Shown here: in pieces, positions 56,018 through 64,000 of the stretch
How the letters are laid out: each line of letters starts with the position of its first letter
Numbering within the stretch: the stretch's first letter is position 1
Source of the DNA: Sediminitomix flava
Lineage (GTDB): Bacteria; Bacteroidota; Bacteroidia; Cytophagales; Flammeovirgaceae
Length of the DNA stretch: 64,000 nt
Direction: 5' to 3'
NCBI RefSeq assembly: GCF_003149185.1
Contig: NZ_QGDO01000001.1
Span: 248,001-312,000, forward strand
The notes under the pieces: generated by a model
What the model was told of the DNA's origin: nothing
Database searches by the model: none
The model's input: only the letters and a program-made list of their open reading frames with translations
Position numbers and translations under genes: made by a program

Positions 56018-57079
56018 AAAGAGATAAAAACCTCTGAGACAAACCAAATAAATCTAGTACCTAACAAACTCATTACTGGAAGTGAGCTGTGCTCCATTTT
56101 GGGGATTAGTATGCCGACTCTGAAATCATGGCGAGACAAAAGGCTTGTCAAAGCTATCCAAAGAGGAGACTATTACTATTTCAACAAAGAGAATACTCTT
56201 GATGCAATTCTCGGTAAGAAACGACGAAAAGAGTGTCAGCAATATGTTGACAAAGACACAATTGCAGAGCGACTCAAACTACCTCCTCATAGAGTGAAAT
56301 ACTACAGTAATAAAGGGCTTATTCCTATGTATACTTTTGAGCGCTCTCGGTTCTATGACCTGAATGAAGTTCTTAAACACTTGTTTCCTTCAAGGGTAGG
56401 AGAAGCTATCACAGTTCTTAACGAGAAAGAATTGTATGAATTGCTGGGTGTACAACGCAATACAGTAATCAAATGGAGAAAAGAGGGAGTCATCAAAGCG
56501 ACTTCTCTAGGTGCTGCCCATCTCTATGTAAAAGAAGATATCTGTGAGAGTGTCTTTAGAGATCAGCGCCCTTATCCTTGTAGTCGATTGTACAAAATCA
56601 AAGACATACAACTACTGCTTGGACTGTCACAAATGTCTATATACCGACGCATGAACAAGGACGAAATCCCAAGCCATCGCTTTCAAGGCAAGGATTACTT
56701 CGATTTGTCAGAGGTGTTTAAGGCTGTTACAGGAGAAGATCAAATCTTCGAAATCACTTCTGAAAAGCAAATACTTGACAAAGGTGAAGTAACTAAGCAA
56801 GAGCTTAAAGCAGCTGTCAATGATCAAAGAATCCGAGTTTATACATTCACAGGAGTGAGATTTTATTCTACAGAAGAACTTAAGGCTTACTTAGAAGAAC
56901 TTAATAAGAATAAGAAATGGCTTGGCATTGATGAGCTGTTTTCGATAGTACCAGACCTTTCTGAAACAAAGCTAAACTCGTATATCGAGGCAGGGACTAT
57001 CCGAGCATATACCCATAAAGAGACTATTGTGTTCAAGAGATCTGATATAAAAGTCTTGACCTCGAGTCAGGTCGCTTGA
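56015..57079 (+). CDS. Protein of about six tandem excisionase-like winged-helix modules
   Basis: A 354-aa protein built almost entirely of repeated HTH_17/MerR-like modules of about 45-55 residues. Module 1 has TGSELCSILGISMPTLKSWR and module 2 DKDTIAERLKLPPHRVKYYS. Module 3 has NEKELYELLGVQRNTVIKWR and module 4 KIKDIQLLLGLSQMSIYRRM. A shorter, degenerate module 5 has VTKQELKAAVNDQRIRVYTF, and module 6 has GIDELFSIVPDLSETKLNSY. Each module ends in a wing with aromatic residues (YYYF, FYDL, YFDL, FYST). Excisionases usually have one such module, so this may be a multivalent architectural protein that shapes att or origin DNA. It lies downstream of the second integrase. Confidence 0.8.
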   Translation: MKEIKTSETNQINLVPNKLITGSELCSILGISMPTLKSWRDKRLVKAIQRGDYYYFNKENTLDAILGKKRRKECQQYVDKDTIAERLKLPPHRVKYYSNKGLIPMYTFERSRFYDLNEVLKHLFPSRVGEAITVLNEKELYELLGVQRNTVIKWRKEGVIKATSLGAAHLYVKEDICESVFRDQRPYPCSRLYKIKDIQLLLGLSQMSIYRRMNKDEIPSHRFQGKDYFDLSEVFKAVTGEDQIFEITSEKQILDKGEVTKQELKAAVNDQRIRVYTFTGVRFYSTEELKAYLEELNKNKKWLGIDELFSIVPDLSETKLNSYIEAGTIRAYTHKETIVFKRSDIKVLTSSQVA

Positions 57080-57094
57080 GCTCCAGTAAATCAT

Positions 57095-57125
57095 AGCCAC
57101 TTCATATGTAATATACGTAGTGGCT
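57095..57125. terminator. Hairpin between convergent multi-HTH and GIY-YIG genes
   Basis: The 7-bp arms AGCCACT and AGTGGCT have a 17-base loop containing TACGTA; no strong T-run on either side. Confidence 0.55.
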
Positions 57126-57131
57126 CGATTG

Positions 57132-57977
57132 TTATTTGTCTCCGTTCTTCCAAAGTACCTTAAGAGTTCGTCCACCTTCATCTTTCCACTCTGTCCATCC
57201 AGACGCCACAACCCCAAGAACAGTTTCAGCAGCTGAAGACGGTGTGGGAAACAGGTGATCTTTCTCAAAAACGTATATTCCTTCTTTACGTATCATAACC
57301 CCTGTTTCCAAGAGTTTTTCTCTTAGCAGAACGATAGAATGATAGAGGCATGGCTTTATTTCAATACTTGCTTCAGATCCACGTAGTACAACAAAGCCTT
57401 CACTGGTGTATTCACCTGTTGCTTTAATTCCTTTCCTATTGATATAAAGGAGCTTGCTATCGATTTCGATAAGGGGCTTGAAAAGGTTATAGCCAGACTC
57501 CTCCATGACAAGCCTAATGATCTCAAAGCTCTCCAACAAACTTGCCTCCAAGCTTTCAGGTACCATAGGTTTGGGAGGTGTGACAGAGTTGTAAACTTTA
57601 TACCTGCCAATAGTCTTTGCGACCATATAAGAATGATTTTCAAGGTATTTTGTAGCTGTAGACAAAAGTTGTCCTTCTGTGCTGGAAGAAATGACTAGAG
57701 CATGGCTCCATTCAAACTTTGCACTATTTTCATGCCGTTGGAGTCGTTCAAAGGCATTACCTGCCTCTCCTATATAGACAGATGGTTCTAGGGTTTTCTC
57801 ATCGTTACCAAACAAGAAGTAAAGACATGCCCGTTTTAAATCAATTCTGTCTTTGTACTTTTCGATAAGGTTACGAGGTAGTCCTACTGCTCTGATAATA
57901 GAGTTGCTAACAGTCTTGATGACTACAGAGCTTTCCTCTGTATTGGGAATAAAAGTTGTAATTGTTTTGCCGTACAT
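57132..57977 (-). CDS. GIY-YIG nuclease-like protein with DUF4357 domain
   Basis: A 281-aa protein. The GIY-YIG domain (about 45-130) has ACLYFLFGNDEKTLEPSVYI and GEAGNAFERLQRHE, with the catalytic Arg and Glu region, though the first motif is LYF rather than GIY. The C-terminal DUF4357 domain (about 225-281) reads TPSSAAETVLGVVASGWTEW and KDEGGRTLK. This combination occurs in stand-alone proteins encoded on mobile or defence loci and is thought to bind or cut DNA. It is the last gene before the right att site, as is often the case for island-edge cargo. Confidence 0.85.
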   Translation of the reverse strand: MYGKTITTFIPNTEESSVVIKTVSNSIIRAVGLPRNLIEKYKDRIDLKRACLYFLFGNDEKTLEPSVYIGEAGNAFERLQRHENSAKFEWSHALVISSSTEGQLLSTATKYLENHSYMVAKTIGRYKVYNSVTPPKPMVPESLEASLLESFEIIRLVMEESGYNLFKPLIEIDSKLLYINRKGIKATGEYTSEGFVVLRGSEASIEIKPCLYHSIVLLREKLLETGVMIRKEGIYVFEKDHLFPTPSSAAETVLGVVASGWTEWKDEGGRTLKVLWKNGDK

Positions 57978-58099
57978 ACCAAAAGGTATATTTTATACAT
58001 TAAAGAAATATCATTGATAATGTAATGTAAGGAGGGGATTTTGTGTTATATTTAAAAAAAAACAGGCAAAAAGAGTACGGTTAGGAGTACGCTGTTTTA

Positions 58100-58218
58100 T
58101 GCTAATTTTAGGACGTTTTCATCGAAGATTTCATCGAAAAACTGACTTTAGATAACAAAAAAAGCCCCAAATCGCCATTTTAGAGGCATTTTGGAGCTAA
58201 GTGGTACTCGGGGCGGGA
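58100..58218. repeat. attR: right copy of the imperfect 119-bp direct repeat
   Basis: The core 58169-58218 is identical to 30932-30981. It covers the tRNA terminator arm and loop, the CCA end, the acceptor strand and part of the T arm of tRNA-Leu. The preceding 69 bp are partly conserved with the left copy, including TGCTAATTT and the TCATCGAA sites at 58119 and 58131. Confidence 0.9.
58160..58198 (-). terminator. Terminator of the tRNA-Leu cluster
   Basis: On the minus strand AGCTCCAAA pairs with TTTGGGGCT (one G-U pair), with an inner GCC/GGC stem, then seven T. It lies mostly inside the att repeat, so the integration event duplicated the terminator as well. Confidence 0.8.
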
Positions 58219-58288
58219 ATCGAACCCGCACGGTATTGCTACCACTGGATTTTGAATCCAGCGCGTCTACCAGTTCCGCCACCCGAGC
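58202..58288 (-). tRNA. tRNA-Leu (CAA), copy 1, att-containing
   Basis: A class II tRNA with a long variable arm. The anticodon loop is TTCAAAA (anticodon CAA) on stem CTGGA/TCCAG. The acceptor GCTCGGG pairs with CCCGAGT. The T loop is GTTCGATTCC. CCA is encoded in the DNA, unlike copy 2. Its 3' end (to 58218) is the island att core. Confidence 0.95.
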
Positions 58289-58330
58289 AAGGTGATAATA
58301 TGGCTTTAAAGTAACTTTAGAGTTGTTTTG

Positions 58331-58414
58331 TACCTGGGGCGGGAATCGAACCCGCACGGTATTACTACCACTGGATTTTGAATCCAGCGCGTCTACCAGT
58401 TCCGCCACCCAGGC
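58331..58414 (-). tRNA. tRNA-Leu (CAA), copy 2
   Basis: Nearly identical to copy 1 in the body. The acceptor stem is GCCTGGG/CCCAGGT and one variable-arm base differs. CCA is not encoded (ACAA follows). Confidence 0.95.
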
Positions 58415-58445
58415 AAAAATCTCTAATGTAATCAATAAAGGGTTG

Positions 58446-58529
58446 TACTTCGGGCGGGAATCGAACCCGCACGGTATTGCTACCACTGGATTTTGAATCC
58501 AGCGCGTCTACCAGTTCCGCCACCAAAGC
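58446..58529 (-). tRNA. tRNA-Leu (CAA), copy 3
   Basis: Same body and anticodon. The acceptor stem is GCTTTGG/CCGAAGT with one G-U pair, the most divergent of the four. Confidence 0.94.
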
Positions 58530-58567
58530 ATTTGCAAAGACCGTTTGTCTTTACTTTTTTAAGGTAG

Positions 58568-58651
58568 TACCTGGGGCGGGAATCGAACCCGCACGGTATT
58601 GCTACCACTGGATTTTGAATCCAGCGCGTCTACCAGTTCCGCCACCCAGGC
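58568..58651 (-). tRNA. tRNA-Leu (CAA), copy 4
   Basis: Acceptor GCCTGGG/CCCAGGT as in copy 2. It is the promoter-proximal member of the cluster. Confidence 0.95.
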
Positions 58652-58730
58652 TTACTTTTCGTAGGTGCTTTCCTTAAAAGCGATGCAAACATAGCAGGTT
58701 TATTTGGATAAATCAAACACTGTGTTGCAT

Positions 58731-58762
58731 AAAAAAAGCCTCTCCTAGGCGTCAGAGAGGCT
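58731..58762 (-). terminator. Terminator of surE
   Basis: The 8-bp arms AGCCTCTC and GAGAGGCT, with a 10-base loop, are followed on the minus strand by seven T. Confidence 0.9.
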
Positions 58763-58903
58763 AACATCTTGATAAATAAATGTTTTTCGAAGCGAAAAAA
58801 TTTCATTTTTTTTCAAAAAAAAATCTTCCGCTAATCAAATTGTCTTTTTGAGCATTTAAAATTGTATTGTCACAGGTTTACAGCTTAACAAACATTTAGA
58901 ACT

Positions 58904-59695
58904 CTATCCCTTCGACGACCAATTTTCTTCAATTTCTTTGAGTGCTTTATAGGCTGTCATGTCATAGGTGACAGGTACAACAGATACATAATTATTATCG
59001 ATCGCATGAATATCTGTTCCTTCTCCTTTGTCTTCACACACAAATTTACCCGTCAACCATAAATATTCTCGATTATATGGATCTTGTCGTTGGTCAAATG
59101 CTTCTTGCCATTTGGCTACAGATTGTCTACAGTATTTTATCCCTTTGATTTCCTCTTCAGATTTTGGAGGAAAATTGACATTTAGAGTGATGCCTTCTGG
59201 AAGTCCTTTTTCTAAAACATTTCTACAAATCTCCAAAATGAAATCATCAGTATGGCTAAAATCAGCATCATGACTATAATCACAAAGTGAGAAACCAATC
59301 GAAGGCAAACCTTCTATCGAAGCTTCAATGGCAGCTGACATCGTACCAGAATATAAAACACTCACAGATGCATTCGAACCATGATTAATACCACTTACCA
59401 CCAAATCAGGTACTCTCCCTTCATTCAGATAGTTTTTAGCCAACTTCACACAGTCTGCTGGAGTTCCCGAACATTCATATGCCTCTACTTCTTCACCCCA
59501 AATATTCGATTTGTAATATCTTAGTGGATCATTAATTGTGATAGCATGTCCCATTCCCGATTGCGGACTATTAGGAGCTACCACTAATACATCTCCCAAT
59601 TGCTGCATTAAATTCACTAAGTGACTAATGCCCTTTGCTGTAATTCCATCGTCATTAGACACAAAAATCAACGGTCTCTTATTTTCTGTCATCAC
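58904..59695 (-). CDS. surE: 5'/3'-nucleotidase SurE
   Basis: A 263-aa SurE, a metal-dependent phosphatase acting on nucleoside monophosphates in stationary-phase survival. Motifs are clear: the acidic pair in FVSNDDGITAKGI, VVAPNSPQSGMGHAITI, ECSGTPADCVKLA, and VVSGINHGSNAS with the metal-binding Asn. Two adjacent ATG codons compete for the start; I keep the first. It is transcribed towards the tRNA cluster and ends at its own terminator. Confidence 0.95.
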   Translation of the reverse strand: MMTENKRPLIFVSNDDGITAKGISHLVNLMQQLGDVLVVAPNSPQSGMGHAITINDPLRYYKSNIWGEEVEAYECSGTPADCVKLAKNYLNEGRVPDLVVSGINHGSNASVSVLYSGTMSAAIEASIEGLPSIGFSLCDYSHDADFSHTDDFILEICRNVLEKGLPEGITLNVNFPPKSEEEIKGIKYCRQSVAKWQEAFDQRQDPYNREYLWLTGKFVCEDKGEGTDIHAIDNNYVSVVPVTYDMTAYKALKEIEENWSSKG

Positions 59696-60086
59696 TAGTT
59701 CATTTTTAGTTCTATCCTCTAAAGGTGTAATATAAGGACTTGGTTTTAGTTTAATGCGATATAATTTCAGAAAGGGAACTGAGGGTCTAAAAAAATGACG
59801 AACGTCCTGTTTTTTTCTTTTTTTTTCTTCCTTCCGTTAAAAAACAGCTATATTGTGTGCTTGTATGAAGAATAAAAAGAGAATTAATCATTGGACTTTA
59901 TCACGATGTATTCTATAGTAGGGTTTTAATCTATCGCTATTCTCCATTTTAAATGTAGAATTTAATGGTTCTTTAAGGTTTAAAATGATATACAAAATAA
60001 AACGTGATAAAAGCTATAGATTAATTCTCTGTTGGGTACAGATATATCCATTTTTTTAAACATTTGAACTTCAAAAACTGAAACTA
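59696..60086. other. 391-bp gap between divergent surE and symporter genes
   Basis: AT-rich with a poly-T tract near 59810; no gene. Divergent promoters are expected here. Confidence 0.55.
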
Positions 60087-61817
60087 ATGCGAATATTTAG
60101 ATTATCTGAATACTCTTTAGAAGAGTTAAATGCGATATTGAACACCTTAAACGGCTATATCAGTGGTGAATGGTTCGTTTTCTTCCTATTGGGTACTGGA
60201 CTGTTCTTTACCTTATATTTGAAGTTTCCTCAATTCAGATTTTTCCGCCATGCTTTCCGTATTGTAAGAGGGAAATACGACAAGGATGGAGATGAAGGAG
60301 ATACTTCACATTTTCAGGCACTGACAACAGCGCTTTCAGGAACAGTAGGTACAGGTAATATTGCAGGTGTTGCTTTAGCAATTCATGTTGGTGGTCCAGC
60401 AGCCTTATTCTGGATGATCATCACAGCTGTTTTAGGTATGACGACTAAATTTGTTGAGGTAACGCTCTCTCACAAATACCGTGAAAAAGCAGAAGATGGT
60501 TCTATAGCTGGTGGTCCAATGTACTACATGAAGAATAAACTGAACATGAAATGGCTAGCGGCTATCTTTGCTGGTGCAACAGTTCTCTCTGCATTTGGTA
60601 CAGGTAACCTTCCTCAAAGTAATAGTATTGCTTCATCTATTGAGGCTACATTCGGATTAGACCCAAAATTGACTGGTGGTCTTTTGGCCGTTTTACTTGG
60701 TTTTGTAATTATTGGAGGTATTAAACGTATTGCAAATGTAACAGAGAAGTTAGTACCATTGATGGCTGTGGTTTACTTGATTGGTGCATTTGCTGTTATC
60801 TTCTTCAATATCGAAAATGTAATTCCGTCTATTGTAGCAATCTTCTCAGATGTATTCTCTGGTTCAGCAGCTACAGGAGGTTTCCTTGGTGGTTCTGTTG
60901 CATTGGCATTTACTAGAGGTGTAAACAGAGGTTTATTCTCAAATGAAGCTGGTCAAGGTTCTGCACCAATAGCTCACGCAGCGGCTAAAGCTCACGAACC
61001 TGTTTCAGAAGGTATGGTAGCTATCCTAGAACCATTTATTGATACAGTATTAATTTGTACACTTACAGGTATCACCCTTCTTTCTTCTGGAGTTTGGAAT
61101 GAGAAAATTGAAAATAAATTCCAAAAAACAGATCTAATTGTACTTACACAAAAGTATGATGAAACAAACGCTGAAGACATTCAAAAACTTTCTATTCACT
61201 TAGATGGAAATGAAAAACAACCTGTTTACACAGGAAACTTGAATGTTAGAGAAGGAATCATTACAAATTCTGTTTCATTATTACACGCTCGTTCTTTAGC
61301 TGAAGACATCAAAGTTTTCCAAGAAGGAAACCTCTTCAGTGGTACATTGAATGTTAATGCAGGAAAAATTAAATTCCCAGAAAAAGTAACCATCAGAGGG
61401 AAATCTTTAATGCATAGCTCCCCATTAACTACAGAAGCATTTAAAAGAAGCTTCTTAGGAGATTATGGTCAATATATTATTTCTATTGGATTGTTATTGT
61501 TTGCATTCTCTACTGCTATTGCTTGGTCTTATTATGGTGACCGTGCCATTACTTATTTGGTAGGTGCAAAAGGAGTAATCTATTTCAGAATTGTGTATGT
61601 TTTAGGGTTCTTCCTTGCTGCATTTACAGATACAACAATCATCTGGACACTTTCTGGAATTACAATTGCGCTAATGACAATTCCTAACTTATTCGGTATT
61701 CTGCTACTTCGTAAAGACATGAAAGAAACAGTTACTAAATACTGGAAAGATTTCGATTTGGAGTGGGGTGAAGCAAAAGAGCTTCCTATTGAGAAAAAAA
61801 AAGCTGAGGTAGAATAA
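60087..61817 (+). CDS. Alanine/glycine:cation symporter (AGCS family) with an extra soluble insertion
   Basis: A 576-aa inner-membrane sodium/amino-acid symporter. AGCS hallmarks are [51 protein letters not shown], and [20 protein letters not shown]. It is about 100 residues longer than common AgcS proteins because of a hydrophilic block at about residues 345-455, between two membrane helices. That block contains [20 protein letters not shown] and a beta-rich [13 protein letters not shown]. It stands alone, with a bidirectional terminator after it. Confidence 0.92.
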   Translation: MRIFRLSEYSLEELNAILNTLNGYISGEWFVFFLLGTGLFFTLYLKFPQFRFFRHAFRIVRGKYDKDGDEGDTSHFQALTTALSGTVGTGNIAGVALAIHVGGPAALFWMIITAVLGMTTKFVEVTLSHKYREKAEDGSIAGGPMYYMKNKLNMKWLAAIFAGATVLSAFGTGNLPQSNSIASSIEATFGLDPKLTGGLLAVLLGFVIIGGIKRIANVTEKLVPLMAVVYLIGAFAVIFFNIENVIPSIVAIFSDVFSGSAATGGFLGGSVALAFTRGVNRGLFSNEAGQGSAPIAHAAAKAHEPVSEGMVAILEPFIDTVLICTLTGITLLSSGVWNEKIENKFQKTDLIVLTQKYDETNAEDIQKLSIHLDGNEKQPVYTGNLNVREGIITNSVSLLHARSLAEDIKVFQEGNLFSGTLNVNAGKIKFPEKVTIRGKSLMHSSPLTTEAFKRSFLGDYGQYIISIGLLLFAFSTAIAWSYYGDRAITYLVGAKGVIYFRIVYVLGFFLAAFTDTTIIWTLSGITIALMTIPNLFGILLLRKDMKETVTKYWKDFDLEWGEAKELPIEKKKAEVE

Positions 61818-61844
61818 TCTATTCTGAATCTCAGTAAAAAATAT

Positions 61845-61879
61845 AAAAGCCATTCAAATTAAGATTTGAATGGCTTTTT
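61845..61879 (+). terminator. Terminator between the symporter and ferredoxin reductase genes
   Basis: The 15-bp arms AAAAGCCATTCAAAT and ATTTGAATGGCTTTT have a 4-base loop and T/A flanks on both sides, so it serves both convergent transcripts. Confidence 0.92.
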
Positions 61880-61898
61880 AGCTGATATAGTATTTAGG

Positions 61899-63164
61899 TT
61901 AAATCACTTCTTCTAAAATTAAATTTTTAGGCTTCAACTCCGTTAAGGGATCGCTCAATTTCTCCTTATCCACAAGCGTTCTTTCTTTGATAAACTTTGT
62001 GCCTATGACATAAGCTTTCGGATTATTGATCGCATCTACAGCTAGTAGTTCATCTCCTTTGAAATGCCAAACCGAAAACTTCAATGGATTGTCTGCTTCT
62101 TTTCGAACAACAGATTCTGTTAGCCCCTCAAACAAACCTATCATTTGTAATTTCACCTCAAACTGATCTGACCAAAACCATGGTATACTTTCATAGTTGG
62201 TAGGAATTCCGCAGATATTTTTTGCAGCGACCTTTGCTTGATCTACGGCATTTTGTACCGATTCCAATCTGTGTGAACGATCGTAATGAGGATTATGATG
62301 AAAGCTACAATCTCCGATTGCATAAATGTTTTCATCATTTGTTTGGGTAAAAGCATTGACTTTAATTCCATTTTCGAGCTCAAGCCCTGCCTTTTCTGCC
62401 AATTCAGCATTTACACTCACACCCACTCCTACAATAATGATATCAGCCTCAAATGTAGAACCATCAGCACAGGTTACCACATTTTGATTTTCGTCAGTAC
62501 GGATAGAAACAACATTCTTTTCACAGAATATTTCTACGCCTTTTTCTTTATGATAAGATTGGAAGAAAGTAGAAATTGGAGCTGTGGCTACTCTTGCCAA
62601 AACTCTATCTTCTCTTTCCAAAACTGAAACCATTCCACCCATTTTCTTGAGTGAAGCAGCCGTTTCCAAACCAATATAGCCACCTCCAATGATCAATACA
62701 CGCTTTTGCTCACTCTCTTTAAATGCAGTTTTTATATCAGAAACATCTTTAGCAGAACGTAAAGGAAATAGATTTTTAGCCTTTTCAATACCTTCAATTC
62801 TAGGAATAATAGGGCTTGCGCCAGTTGCAATCACCAATTGATCATAAGACTGCTCTGAACTATCTGAAAGTGTAATCTTTTTATTTTCTCTATCTATAGA
62901 AGTGACAGAAATCCCTAACTTCAAATCAATATTTTCTTGCTTATAGCTTTCCCAAGATTTCAATTGATTTTTCTCAATACCATCATCGCTAGTCAAATAT
63001 GCTTTGGATAAAGGCGGCCTGTGATACGGAATAGTTGAATCCGAATCAATAAGAATAATTTGACCTTCCCAACCTTCTTTTCTCAAAGAAAAAGCAAGGT
63101 TGACACCTGCATGACTCGCTCCAATGACCACACAACACGGATTGTTAGGGATATTTTCTGACAT
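61899..63164 (-). CDS. NAD(P)H-dependent ferredoxin reductase (FAD)
   Basis: A 421-aa flavoprotein that would pass electrons from NAD(P)H to the ferredoxin encoded upstream. FAD-binding start CCVVIGASHAGVNLAFSLRK; the loop YHRPPLSKAYL is typical of putidaredoxin-reductase-like enzymes. The NAD-binding motif is VLIIGGGYIGLETAASLKK, and the second FAD motif is IYAIGDCSFHHNP. A reductase C-terminal domain follows. It lies 33 bp downstream of the ferredoxin gene in a P450 operon. Confidence 0.94.
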   Translation of the reverse strand: MSENIPNNPCCVVIGASHAGVNLAFSLRKEGWEGQIILIDSDSTIPYHRPPLSKAYLTSDDGIEKNQLKSWESYKQENIDLKLGISVTSIDRENKKITLSDSSEQSYDQLVIATGASPIIPRIEGIEKAKNLFPLRSAKDVSDIKTAFKESEQKRVLIIGGGYIGLETAASLKKMGGMVSVLEREDRVLARVATAPISTFFQSYHKEKGVEIFCEKNVVSIRTDENQNVVTCADGSTFEADIIIVGVGVSVNAELAEKAGLELENGIKVNAFTQTNDENIYAIGDCSFHHNPHYDRSHRLESVQNAVDQAKVAAKNICGIPTNYESIPWFWSDQFEVKLQMIGLFEGLTESVVRKEADNPLKFSVWHFKGDELLAVDAINNPKAYVIGTKFIKERTLVDKEKLSDPLTELKPKNLILEEVI

Positions 63165-63197
63165 AAGTTTGAATGTTTAAGTCTTAAAAAGTTTATA

Positions 63198-63506
63198 CTA
63201 TTTAGCTACATGAAAAACAGCTCCATCTAATGCTTCAGAAACTTCCATCTGACAGCACAAACGGCTATAATCTGATACATTATCGTCTAGTTCGAGCATG
63301 TCTTTCTCAATCTCACTGGCTTCTCCAACTTTCTCAAAATGCTCTGGGGCTACATGTACATGACAAGTTGCACAAGAACATACGCCTCCACAATCGCCAT
63401 CAATTCCTTTTACATTGTGTTGTACTGCAAGTTCCATTACAGAACCCGAATTACTTTCTACCGTGATTGATTCATTTTCACTTGTGATAAATGTGATCTT
63501 TGCCAT
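63198..63506 (-). CDS. 2Fe-2S ferredoxin, adrenodoxin/putidaredoxin type
   Basis: A 102-aa electron carrier. Ligands are GDCGGVCSCATCHVHV (Cys-x5-Cys-x2-Cys) and the distal Cys in SRLCCQMEVSE. It lies between the P450 (18 bp) and the reductase (33 bp) and links them. Confidence 0.95.
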   Translation of the reverse strand: MAKITFITSENESITVESNSGSVMELAVQHNVKGIDGDCGGVCSCATCHVHVAPEHFEKVGEASEIEKDMLELDDNVSDYSRLCCQMEVSEALDGAVFHVAK

Positions 63507-63524
63507 AGTGTTCTTAGTTGTAAA

Positions 63525-64000
63525 TTAGTTTGCGTTGAATTTTACTTTGATTTGTTCGAAACCGACTTTACGTCTGAATTCGCCCCATTCCTCTATGTTT
63601 TCTTCTGCTTCCAGAATATCAATTGATTTTACTTTTTCAGCTAACGTAGCAAGTAAAATGTTCATAATCTGACGAGCATGTGTTGCTCCCAAACAATTGT
63701 GATGGCTAAAACCAAAACTGATATGAGGATTTATTTTACGATCCAATACCACTTCGTTCGGATTCTCAAAAACCTTTTCGTCTCTGTTTGCTGATGCCCA
63801 ACACAATGAGATTCTCGAATCATTTTTGATGGCATGTTCACAAACGGTTGTATCTTCTGTCACCACCCTTCCCATATGCGTAAGTGGAGCAAAATAACGG
63901 ATCAGCTCTTCTACTGCTTTTCCTCTGATTTCTGGTTCTGCCTGTAGTCTTCTCAAAGACTCAGGATGCTCCGCAAAGTATGAGATTGAATTTGTAACGG
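63525..64000 (-). CDS. Cytochrome P450, C-terminal part
   Basis: The gene runs off the right window edge, so about 158 residues are visible. The K-helix ExxR is in VEELIRYFAP and the heme-ligand loop is HISFGFSHHNCLGATHAR with the axial Cys. It is first in an operon with a ferredoxin and a ferredoxin reductase, that is, a complete class I P450 monooxygenase system. The substrate is unknown. Confidence 0.93.
   Translation of the reverse strand, partial: VTNSISYFAEHPESLRRLQAEPEIRGKAVEELIRYFAPLTHMGRVVTEDTTVCEHAIKNDSRISLCWASANRDEKVFENPNEVVLDRKINPHISFGFSHHNCLGATHARQIMNILLATLAEKVKSIDILEAEENIEEWGEFRRKVGFEQIKVKFNAN

Larger units (their letters stand above)
30932..58218. mobile_element. 27.3-kb tRNA-Leu-integrated island carrying type I-D CRISPR-Cas and a PolB-helicase
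   Basis: The ends are a 50-bp perfect direct repeat that includes the 3' end of a tRNA-Leu(CAA) gene, and the right copy rebuilds the intact tRNA. Tyrosine recombinase genes sit at 31210 and 54641. The contents are a WYL regulator, a type I-D CRISPR-Cas system and its array, orphan antitoxin-like regulators, HNH and GIY-YIG proteins, a giant polymerase-helicase and several small unknowns. The stretch 44.2-49.3 kb is noticeably more AT-rich, and the polymerase gene more GC-rich, than the flanks, which suggests a mosaic. No conjugation genes, relaxase or capsid genes are seen, so transfer would need help. Confidence 0.88.

Noticed and set aside
58148-58486. Minus-strand open frame with a repeated AELVDALDSKSSGSNTVRVR peptide
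   Set aside because: It is read through the tRNA-Leu genes; the repeated peptide is the tRNA sequence translated.

Overview
The window reads as the chromosome of a marine, gliding-type Bacteroidota (Cytophagales/Flammeovirga-like). The signs are low G+C, SusC/SusD pairs, type IX secretion C-terminal sorting domains, many lipoproteins and few Shine-Dalgarno sites. Host-type chromosome lies at 1-30.9 kb and 58.2-64 kb. A 27.3-kb integrative island lies between them.

Left host segment. An RND efflux operon (membrane fusion protein, pump, TolC, the last cut by the window edge) is followed by a tandemly duplicated 138-aa membrane-protein gene with a broken outer-membrane-protein tail between the copies. 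Next is a SusC/SusD locus with two more surface lipoproteins and a GHL10 glycoside hydrolase. A QueG-like Fe-S protein and a CvfB-type S1 protein follow. A secreted T9SS N-acetylmuramoyl-L-alanine amidase is cotranscribed with a propeller protein. Then come a HupE/UreJ pair, gpmA, a MarR-DoxX unit with two matching palindromic operators, a DUF2391 membrane protein, a DUF1254 protein with a divergent AraC regulator, and a DUF6624-like protein. GHL10 plus the amidase suggest peptidoglycan or other amino-sugar glycans as substrates.

Island, 30932-58218. It is bounded by a 50-bp identical direct repeat that includes the 3' end of a tRNA-Leu(CAA) gene. It carries two tyrosine recombinases with complete catalytic residues, one near each end. 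The left half is a type I-D CRISPR-Cas system: WYL regulator, cas6, cas10d, csc2/cas7, csc1/cas5, an HD-less cas3', and an array of 43 good repeats plus three decayed ones. No cas1, cas2 or cas4 is present. The cas10d gene has an internal in-frame ATG behind a near-perfect Shine-Dalgarno, a good candidate for a separately translated Cas11d. The right half holds an orphan Xre/ParS-type antitoxin, a phased 10-bp repeat array resembling iterons, an outer-membrane protein, an HNH protein, a HigA-like regulator, and a very large protein (1,648 aa from its likely start). That protein joins a family-B DNA polymerase with a proofreading exonuclease to an SF2 helicase. Beyond it are a protein made of about six tandem winged-helix modules and a GIY-YIG/DUF4357 protein.

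The most novel candidate is the island as a whole: a tRNA-Leu element with a one-polypeptide polymerase-helicase, candidate iterons, two integrases and a type I-D interference module as cargo. The architecture recalls pipolins (PolB-bearing tRNA-Leu elements), but the fusion, the CRISPR cargo and the host phylum differ.

Right host segment. Four tandem tRNA-Leu(CAA) genes are followed by surE, an AGCS-family amino-acid symporter with an unusual soluble insertion, and a class I cytochrome P450 system (P450, 2Fe-2S ferredoxin, ferredoxin reductase), with the P450 cut by the window end.
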